Source: an uncultured bacterium
GTDB lineage: Bacteria > Methylomirabilota > Methylomirabilia > Rokubacteriales > CSP1-6
NCBI GenBank assembly: GCA_946479205.1
Contig: CAMLFJ010000044.1
Coordinates: 1 to 11,595 of the forward strand
DNA length: 11,595 nucleotides
Direction: 5' to 3'
The position numbers and the translations under genes are program-made. Below are positions 5,986 to 11,595 of this stretch, in pieces; position 1 is the first letter of the stretch; each line of letters begins with the position of its first letter. The notes beneath the pieces are model-generated. The model ran no database searches and was not told the origin of the DNA. It saw only the letters and a program-made list of their open reading frames with translations.

Positions 5986-7998
5986 TCAGCGCAGAGGGTG
6001 GGAGGGAGTCGCGTCCTGCACGAGGCGCAGGGTGCGCTCCGCTTCATCGATGGCGCGGCGGGCCTGGGTGAGCGCGAGCAGCGGGAAGTAGTTCCGGTAG
6101 AGCGTGTAGCGCAGGTAGAACACGTTGGGGAAGCCGGTGCCGGTGGCGAGGTGCTCGTCCCAGGTCCCGTCGGGCTTCTGGGTGTCCACCAGATGCCGGA
6201 CGCCGCGGGCGAGCGCCTCGGTGTCCCCCTGGCCGGCCGCGATGAGGCCGAGGAGCCCCCACGCGGTCTGCGACGGCGTGCTCGGGGCGGGCACGAAGCG
6301 GCCCTCGTTGTAGCTCGCGCAGCTCTCGCCCCAGCCCCCGTCCTCGTTCTGCACGGAGGCGATCCACTTCCCGGCCTTCCACACCGCCTTCGAGGCCCCG
6401 GGATCCTGGGCGGCCCGGAGACCGCGGAGGGCGAGGAACGTCCCGTAGAGATAGTTCACGCCCCAGCGCCCGTACCAGCTTCCGTCGCGCTCCTGCGTCT
6501 CGAGCAGGAAGCCCACGCCCTTCTCGATCACCGGATCCGACAGCTTGAAGCCGCGGCGGCACAGGGCCTCGAGCACGCGGCCGGTGATGTCCGGGCACGA
6601 CGGGTCGAGCATCGCGTTGTGATCCGCGAAGGGCACGCGATTGAGGAACGCCCAGTTGTTGTCCGCGTCGAAGGCGGCCCAGCCCCCGTCGCCCGACTGC
6701 ATGCCCACGAGCCACGCCACCGCCCGCCGCTCGCACCGCTCCTGCGCGGCCGCGTCGGACGCCTGGGCGTGCTGCATCGCGAGCAGCACCATCGCGGTGT
6801 CGTCGATGTCGGGATAGTGCTCGTTGGCGAACTCGAAGGCCCAGCCCGACGGCTCGAGATCGGGCCGCTTCACCGACCAGTCGCCGCGCCGCCGGATCTC
6901 CTTGGCGATGAACCAGTCGGCGCCCCGCCGCATCGCGGCGGGCGCCACCGCGCCCATCTCCCCGAGCGCGAACATCGCGATCGAGGTGTCCCACACCGGC
7001 GAGACGCAGGGCTGGAAGTAGAACGCCTCCGGCGTCTCGGTCAGCAGGCCCTCGTACTGGCGGATGGCCTCGATGAGGTCGGGATGGTCGCGCGGGTAGC
7101 CGAGGGCGTCGAGCGCCATGATCAGGTACATCATCGACGGGTAGATGGCCCCGAGGCCGTCGCTGTGGCGGGTGCGGTCGAGGATCCACTTCTCCGCCTC
7201 GCGGATCGCGGGCCGCCGGATCATCTCCGGCCCGCGCGTCGCCCACATCTTGAGCGCGATGTCGAGCTGCCGGAACAGCGCGGAGAGCCGGTCGCGCTTC
7301 GGCAGCTTGAAGCTCTTCCCCGGCACGATCAGCTCGTCCAGGGTGAAACCCGCGGGCACCGGGCGCGTGTCCGTCTTCGCCTGGATGATGGTCAGCGGCA
7401 TCACGATCGCCCGCGTCCACGACGACATCTCGTAGATGAGCCCGCCCGGGACCAGGGCCAGCTCCACCGGGATCGTGGGCACGTGGCGCTTCGGGTAGAG
7501 CCCGAAGAGGCTCAGGTTGATCCGGACGTAGCTGTTCGCCTCCTGGATGCCGCCCAGGTTGAGGATCGCTTCGCGCGCGCGCTGCAGCGGCTCGCTGTGC
7601 GCGCCCTGCCCCGCGAGCTTCAGCGCGATGTAGCCCTTGATGGTGGCGTTGACGTCGGCGGGGCCGTCCGGATAGATGTTGAAGCCGCCGTCCGACTTCT
7701 GCCGGGCCAGGATGGCCTTGCGCGCCCGCTGGATGCGATCCCAGGTGGGCGGTTTCCACTCGCCGTCGCGCGGCGGGTGCAGCCAGAGCTGCAGCAGCAC
7801 GTAGTCGGACTCGAGCGTGGAGTCGGCGAGCAGATCGCCCACCCAGTAGCCCTCGGGCTTCTGCATCGCGAGCAGAGTGGGCGCGGTGCGCGCGCAGGCG
7901 GCCGCGGCGGCCTCCGCGAGGGCGGCGCGGTTCTCCGCGTGCACCTCCGCCTGATACGTCGCCCGGGCCGGGAGCGGCTCGAACCATGACGAGGGCAT
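5986..7998 (-). CDS. shc: Squalene-hopene cyclase
   Basis: This 670-residue triterpene cyclase converts squalene to hopene or diplopterol, the first committed step of hopanoid synthesis, as a monotopic inner-membrane protein. The acid motif DIDDTA is at 397-402 (DxDD at 397-400, matching the DVDDTA of the Alicyclobacillus enzyme). QW-type repeats are clear: QKPEGYW (46-52), QKSDGGF (100-106), QSGDGGW (434-440), QERDGSW (502-508), QNEDGGW (550-556) and QKPDGTW (607-613). Length is normal for bacterial SHC (630-720). ATG 7998-7996 is the first possible start, because an in-frame TAG lies 6 nt before it. The ribosome-binding site is poor, so coupling to the SDR 18 bp upstream is likely. No other hpn genes are in the window. 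Confidence is very high for the family, slightly less for squalene as substrate. Confidence 0.96.
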   Translation of the reverse strand: MPSSWFEPLPARATYQAEVHAENRAALAEAAAAACARTAPTLLAMQKPEGYWVGDLLADSTLESDYVLLQLWLHPPRDGEWKPPTWDRIQRARKAILARQKSDGGFNIYPDGPADVNATIKGYIALKLAGQGAHSEPLQRAREAILNLGGIQEANSYVRINLSLFGLYPKRHVPTIPVELALVPGGLIYEMSSWTRAIVMPLTIIQAKTDTRPVPAGFTLDELIVPGKSFKLPKRDRLSALFRQLDIALKMWATRGPEMIRRPAIREAEKWILDRTRHSDGLGAIYPSMMYLIMALDALGYPRDHPDLIEAIRQYEGLLTETPEAFYFQPCVSPVWDTSIAMFALGEMGAVAPAAMRRGADWFIAKEIRRRGDWSVKRPDLEPSGWAFEFANEHYPDIDDTAMVLLAMQHAQASDAAAQERCERRAVAWLVGMQSGDGGWAAFDADNNWAFLNRVPFADHNAMLDPSCPDITGRVLEALCRRGFKLSDPVIEKGVGFLLETQERDGSWYGRWGVNYLYGTFLALRGLRAAQDPGASKAVWKAGKWIASVQNEDGGWGESCASYNEGRFVPAPSTPSQTAWGLLGLIAAGQGDTEALARGVRHLVDTQKPDGTWDEHLATGTGFPNVFYLRYTLYRNYFPLLALTQARRAIDEAERTLRLVQDATPSHPLR

Positions 7999-8016
7999 GA
8001 CAGCCAGTCTACACGA

Positions 8017-8820
8017 TCAGGGCCCGTCCTCCATGCGACTGAGCGCCGAGGTGATGGTCAGCCCGCCGTCGATCACGATGCACTGGCCGGTGAGGAACGA
8101 CGCGGCGTCCGACACCAGGTAGGCGACCAGGGCCGCCACGTCCTCGGGCGTTCCGTGCCGGCGCACCGGGGTGGCCGCGAGGAGGCGCGCGGTCGCCCGC
8201 TCGTAGTCGAGGCCGAGGCCTTCGGTGACGTAGTAGGTCGACGAGTCGGTCCGGACGAAGCCCGGCGTCACCGCGTTCACGGTGACACCGAGGGGCCCGA
8301 GCTCGAGCGCGAGACCGCGCACGAGACTCTCCGCCGCCGCCTTGGCCGCGCCCAGCACGCTGTGGCCGGCCATGGCCTGGAAGCTGTCGATCCCGGAGAT
8401 CAGCACGATGCGGCCGGGCCGTCCCTTCATGAGCGGGACCGCGGCCTGGGTCATCGCCACGAAGGCGTCGACCGAGATCGCGAAGGTGCGCCTCACGTTG
8501 TGGGCCTGCTGCTCCAGCACCGGGCGGAACGCGGTGGCCGCCGCGTTCGCCACCAGCACGTCCACGCGGCCGAGCGCGGCCCCGATCCGCTCGAAGACCG
8601 GCGCGACCTGCTCCGGCTCCGCCAGCTCGAGCCGCTCCGCGACCGCGCGCACCCCCAGCGCCTCGAGGGCGGCCACCGCCTCGAGCGCGGAGGGGGCGTC
8701 CTTTCGATAAGTAATCGCGCAGTGCGCGCCGTCGCGCGCGAGCCGGCGCGCGATGCCGCGGCCGATGCCGCGGGAGCCGCCGGTGATGACGGCCACCCGC
8801 CCCTCGAGCGGGCGGCTCAC
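8017..8820 (-). CDS. SDR-family oxidoreductase of FabL/ChcA type, lacking the catalytic Tyr
   Basis: This 267-residue short-chain dehydrogenase/reductase has the cofactor motif TGGSRGIG at 13-20, the NAA motif at 92-94 and the Ser of LISG at 142. Lys 160 is in GAAKAAAESLVR, and the C-terminal TGQCIVIDGG is normal. The classical YxxxK Tyr position holds Leu 156, and the FabL-style Yx6K position holds His 153, so neither layout has a Tyr. This fits the ChcA/FabL-like SDR group, which acts on enoyl-CoA or enoyl-ACP and in which ChcA is known to lack the conserved Tyr. The GTG start overlaps the upstream NMO stop by 4 nt (GTGA), so the two are translationally coupled. The squalene-hopene cyclase follows after 18 bp. 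Substrate is unknown; an enoyl-thioester reductase is the best guess. Confidence 0.85.
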   Translation of the reverse strand: MSRPLEGRVAVITGGSRGIGRGIARRLARDGAHCAITYRKDAPSALEAVAALEALGVRAVAERLELAEPEQVAPVFERIGAALGRVDVLVANAAATAFRPVLEQQAHNVRRTFAISVDAFVAMTQAAVPLMKGRPGRIVLISGIDSFQAMAGHSVLGAAKAAAESLVRGLALELGPLGVTVNAVTPGFVRTDSSTYYVTEGLGLDYERATARLLAATPVRRHGTPEDVAALVAYLVSDAASFLTGQCIVIDGGLTITSALSRMEDGP

Positions 8821-9821
8821 GCGCGGGCGCCGAGCCGATGCAGGATCGCCTCTGCCTCGTCCACGATCGACGCGATCACGTCGGCGACCGGGCGCACGTC
8901 GTGGATGAGCCCGGCCGACTGGCCGGCCGCCGCGCTGCCGTTCTCGACGTCGCCCTCCTCGCGCGCGCGAATCGCCGCCGGCTTGCCGACGCGCTCGTAC
9001 TGCACCGGGAAGGGCTGGATCTCGGCCAGGCGGCTCTCCCACTCGCGGGTGAAGGCGTTCCGGATCTGGCGGTTGGGCTTGCCCGACACCGCGCGAGTGA
9101 CGACCGTCCCTTCTTCGTCGATGGCCGCGATCTTGCGCTTGTAGTTGTCGTGCCCGAAGGCTTCCCGCGTGGCGATGAAGCGCGTGCCCATCCAGACCCC
9201 CGCCGCGCCCAGCGCCAGCGCGGCCACCAGCCCGCGGCCGTCGGCGAGGCCGCCCGCCCCGACCACCACGCGCGGCGCCACCGCGTCCACCACCGCGGGC
9301 GTGAGCACCACGCCGCCCACCCTTCCGGTGTGCCCGCCGCCCTCGTGGCCCTGCGCGATGATCACGTCCACCCCGTTGGCCGCGTGATCGCGCGCCTGCT
9401 TCACGTTGCCGCAGAGGGCCATCACGGTGATGCCGAGCCGATGCGCCTCCGCGGTCACCGGCCCCGGGTTGCCCAGGCCCGCGACCAGCACCGGCACGCG
9501 CTCCTCCAGCGTCACGTCGATCCATCCCTTGACCGCGTCGGTGAAGCGCTCCGTCTCCTGCCCGCTCGTGCGCACGCTCGCGAAGAGGATGTCCACGCCG
9601 AAGGGCTTGTCGGTGAGCTCCCGGACGCGGTGAATCTCCTCCCGCAGATCGGCCGGGGTGCCGTGCGCGGCCGCGATGACCCCGAGCCCGCCCGCCGCGG
9701 AGACCGCGGCCGCGAGCTGCGCCCGGGCCACGAAGGCCATGCCGGCCTGGCATATCGGGTAGCGGATGCCGAGCAGATCGCAGAGCGGCGTGTGCAGCGC
9801 GCTACGCGTCGCGGTGGTCAT
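8817..9821 (-). CDS. NAD(P)H-dependent flavin oxidoreductase, nitronate monooxygenase/FabK family
   Basis: This 334-residue FMN-binding TIM-barrel protein belongs to the 2-nitropropane dioxygenase/nitronate monooxygenase superfamily, which also contains the enoyl-ACP reductase FabK. Visible marks are the N-terminal YPICQAGM (21-28), GGLGVIAA (44-51), the FMN-loop AQGHEGGGHTG (156-166), VVGAGGLADGRG (186-197) and GVWMGTRFIAT (208-218). The late GQSAGLIHDVRP (300-311) is common in this family. The ATG has a very good GAGGTGA site about 6 nt upstream. The gene begins only 25 bp after the tRNA-Leu 3' end and overlaps the SDR. Nitronate detoxification and enoyl-thioester reduction cannot be told apart by eye; the neighbouring FabL-like SDR leans slightly to lipid chemistry. 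Confidence 0.88.
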   Translation of the reverse strand: MTTATRSALHTPLCDLLGIRYPICQAGMAFVARAQLAAAVSAAGGLGVIAAAHGTPADLREEIHRVRELTDKPFGVDILFASVRTSGQETERFTDAVKGWIDVTLEERVPVLVAGLGNPGPVTAEAHRLGITVMALCGNVKQARDHAANGVDVIIAQGHEGGGHTGRVGGVVLTPAVVDAVAPRVVVGAGGLADGRGLVAALALGAAGVWMGTRFIATREAFGHDNYKRKIAAIDEEGTVVTRAVSGKPNRQIRNAFTREWESRLAEIQPFPVQYERVGKPAAIRAREEGDVENGSAAAGQSAGLIHDVRPVADVIASIVDEAEAILHRLGARA

Positions 9822-9846
9822 GGCCGCTCACCTCGAGGAACAGGGT

Positions 9847-9933
9847 TGGTGCCGGAGGCGGGACTCGAACCCGCAGGCCCTTGCGAGCACCGCATTTTGA
9901 GTGCGGCGCGTTTGCCAATTTCGCCACTCCGGC
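9847..9933 (-). tRNA. tRNA-Leu (anticodon CAA)
   Basis: This class II tRNA has acceptor stem GCCGGAG / CTCCGGC, a 3-bp D stem and anticodon stem CCGCA / TGCGG. The loop CTCAAAA gives anticodon CAA at 9899-9897, which reads UUG. The long variable arm GCTC-GCAA-GGGC has a GNRA tetraloop, and the T arm is GCGGG-TTCGAGT-CCCGC. The discriminator is A and the CCA end is encoded (9849-9847). All stems pair. It lies 17 bp downstream of the homing-endonuclease-like stop codon and 25 bp upstream of the NMO/FabK-like ATG. Confidence 0.97.
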
Positions 9934-9947
9934 AAACCCCGGACCCC

Positions 9948-9953
9948 ATTCTA
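9948..9953 (-). promoter_or_regulatory. Candidate -10 box for tRNA-Leu
   Basis: TAGAAT on the minus strand lies 14 nt before the tRNA 5' end, close to the TATAAT consensus and at a suitable distance for a start near 9940. Its first three bases are the TAG stop of the homing-endonuclease-like gene. The -35 region 17 nt upstream (TTCTTC) is weak and falls within a 6-bp hairpin (GAGCCG / CGGCTC at 9966-9983). Confidence 0.4.
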
Positions 9954-10820
9954 GCTTGTTCCCGCGAGCCGAAGAAACGGCTCAGATCGTGCCCTCTTGC
10001 GGGCCAGGCAAGGAACGGAGGGCGCGTAGTAGATCCAAGGCAACAAGAAGCCCGATTCACGCCGGGCATAGCGGAGCACCCAGTAAGGGCGACTCGCCCT
10101 CGACGTTCTTTCCGAGATCGAACCGTGGATTCCAATCAATCGGAACAAGCTGGCCCTGAACCAATCGACGAACGGTCGACTGGCAGACACCAGCGTGACA
10201 TACAGGCGTTCATAGACGTAACGTGGATTCTTCCCGGAATGGTAGCGATCCACGTACACAACAATGGATCCGTCGCCATCGATGCAGCCCCGAGCGAAGT
10301 CCGCAAAATACAGATCCGGGATGGCGAGTGGCCCGAGGGATCTGCTCTTCGCCGGCGAAAGGCCAAGGCGTTCGACCCACTTGTAGAGGTGCCGATCACT
10401 CCACTGCAGCCGGTAGCACCGACCTCGTGGCCCGACTGGCCTCACATTCGCTTGAAGCGCCAGAGACGTCCGCAGCACGTCAAGGAGATCCAGATCTGCG
10501 GAAGTCACGCTAAGGTGGCGGCCATCCTTCGAGAGATTCCCGTCCGTGACGAGTAGACCGACCGCGTAGGCGAGATCGCGAGTCCAACCGTCGATAGCAG
10601 GCTGACGCTGCCGTGGACCGCGCGAACGGGGGACGAGACGGTGAGAGCGAAGTCGGCGGCGGATGGTCGTTTCGCTGCAGCCAACTCGCTGCGCGACGTC
10701 CTTCGCGGTCAGCCCCTCGTCTACGTACAGTCTCGCGAGTTCCGTCGCTTCGATCGCAGGTTTCACCAGGTTACCGTCACCCTCTTGCCCGTCCTCGTCA
10801 ACGTATGGTCTTGTGGACAC
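9951..10820 (-). CDS. LAGLIDADG homing-endonuclease-like protein with N-terminal HTH
   Basis: This 289-residue protein has an N-terminal helix-turn-helix (TAKDVAQRVGCSETTIRRRL, about 38-57) followed by two LAGLIDADG motifs. These are AYAVGLLVTDGNL (84-96, acidic residue D93) and FARGCIDGDGSI (175-186, acidic D183). The later LLPWIYYAPSVPCLARKR (259-276) is the usual C-terminal stretch of such proteins. Two motifs on one chain suggest a monomeric DNA endonuclease, and both catalytic acids are present, so it looks intact. The HTH comes first, unlike WhiA, whose HTH is C-terminal. The GTG at 10820 has a poor ribosome-binding site; a GTG at 10766 with GAGGGTGA upstream is a plausible alternative start. 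Base composition is visibly less GC-rich than its neighbours, suggesting transfer. It sits just upstream of tRNA-Leu and is not inside an intron or intein. Confidence 0.82.
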   Translation of the reverse strand: MSTRPYVDEDGQEGDGNLVKPAIEATELARLYVDEGLTAKDVAQRVGCSETTIRRRLRSHRLVPRSRGPRQRQPAIDGWTRDLAYAVGLLVTDGNLSKDGRHLSVTSADLDLLDVLRTSLALQANVRPVGPRGRCYRLQWSDRHLYKWVERLGLSPAKSRSLGPLAIPDLYFADFARGCIDGDGSIVVYVDRYHSGKNPRYVYERLYVTLVSASRPFVDWFRASLFRLIGIHGSISERTSRASRPYWVLRYARRESGFLLPWIYYAPSVPCLARKRARSEPFLRLAGTS

Positions 10821-10922
10821 TCCGTGCTGTTGCAGCCACCGAGCTTGGTGTAGGCTAAATGCTAGTCAACTCTTTGTCGATAGGTTCTCTCATCCGCAAC
10901 CAGTCAACCTCGGAGGCACGCC
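10821..10922. promoter_or_regulatory. Divergent region between homing-endonuclease-like gene and tpx
   Basis: This 102-bp, relatively AT-rich gap must contain the tpx promoter. A 7-bp direct repeat AGTCAAC occurs at 10864-10870 and 10902-10908, and its complement supplies a TTGACT on the minus strand, but no -10 box stands at the right spacing. I can support no exact promoter. Confidence 0.3.
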
Positions 10923-11453
<531 letters not shown>

Positions 11454-11475
11454 GCCACGCAAGTATCGGCCAATC

Positions 11476-11504
11476 TTGACAAAAGAACGCCCGCTCGGTA
11501 AGCT
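11476..11504 (+). promoter_or_regulatory. Sigma70-type promoter of tRNA-Ala
   Basis: A perfect -35 box TTGACA (11476-11481) is separated by 17 bp from TAAGCT (11499-11504), a moderate -10 box. A start near 11511 would leave a leader of only a few bases before the tRNA at 11517. This is the best promoter in the window. Confidence 0.75.
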
Positions 11505-11516
11505 GGGCAGCGCGGT

Positions 11517-11592
11517 GGGGCTGTAGCTCAGTTGGGAGAGCACAAGGCTGGCAGTCTTGGGGTCAGGGGTTCGAGCCCCCTCAGCTCCACCA
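11517..11592 (+). tRNA. tRNA-Ala (anticodon GGC)
   Basis: This 76-nt tRNA has acceptor GGGGCTG / CAGCTCC, which contains the G3:U70 wobble pair that marks alanine tRNAs. The D arm is GCTC / GAGC. The anticodon loop CTGGCAG gives GGC, which reads GCC. The T arm is AGGGG-TTCGAGC-CCCCT, and the 3' ACCA is encoded. Three bases remain to the window edge, so further genes may follow on this transcript. Confidence 0.97.
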
Positions 11593-11595
11593 AAA

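Noticed and set aside
5998..7989. A 663-codon plus-strand open frame opposite the squalene-hopene cyclase.
   Set aside because: The cyclase on the other strand has six QW-type repeats and the DxDD motif; the antisense frame has none and is low-complexity Arg/His/Glu-rich.
9951..10820. Assignment of the LAGLIDADG-HTH protein as the sporulation regulator WhiA.
   Set aside because: WhiA has its HTH at the C terminus and degenerate catalytic motifs; here the HTH is N-terminal and both acidic residues are present.
9847..10900. An integrative element at tRNA-Leu with attL/attR repeats.
   Set aside because: No integrase and no second copy of the tRNA 3' end were found in the window; only the homing-endonuclease-like gene lies there.

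Overview
The window is GC-rich by eye throughout, except for a lower-GC island of about 0.9 kb near 9950-10900. Start codons are ATG or GTG, and GGAGG-type Shine-Dalgarno sequences precede several genes. The gene content (MreB-type actin, Mur ligase, squalene-hopene cyclase, Tpx, N-carbamoyl-D-amino acid hydrolase) suggests a rod-forming, hopanoid-making, high-GC soil or environmental bacterium. A lineage such as Rokubacteria/Methylomirabilota would fit, but that is inference and no marker here fixes the taxonomy.

Layout. (1) 1-1838, minus strand: a short VOC-fold protein, an MscS-type mechanosensitive channel and the N-terminal half of an MreB-like protein that runs off the left edge. (2) 1930-3681, plus strand: a tight cluster of thioredoxin, N-carbamoyl-D-amino acid hydrolase and a MaoC-like hot-dog hydratase, with a 10-bp gap and then an ATGA overlap. 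(3) 3683-4399, minus: a thioesterase-like hot-dog protein, convergent with MaoC and one base away from it. (4) 4557-5915, plus: a stand-alone MurC/Mpl-type Mur ligase. (5) 9933 down to 5986, minus: tRNA-Leu(CAA), an NMO/FabK-type flavoprotein, a catalytic-Tyr-less FabL/ChcA-like SDR and squalene-hopene cyclase, packed so closely that the three proteins probably share a transcript with the tRNA. (6) 9951-10820, minus: a LAGLIDADG homing-endonuclease-like protein with an N-terminal HTH, inserted just upstream of the tRNA. (7) 10923-11592, plus: thiol peroxidase Tpx, then tRNA-Ala(GGC) behind a good sigma70-type promoter.

How it may fit together. Much of the window concerns the cell envelope (MreB, MscS, Mur ligase, hopanoid cyclase) and acyl-CoA or lipid chemistry (two hot-dog proteins, two enoyl-reductase-like folds), with two thiol-redox proteins (Trx, Tpx). 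I see no classic defence, CRISPR, transposon or phage system. The least ordinary items are the MreB-like protein with an actin-like Gln-Ala in place of the Glu-Glu motif, the tRNA-led hopanoid cluster, the tRNA-adjacent homing-endonuclease-like gene, and two mRNA leaders with inverted repeats that end exactly at the start codon.
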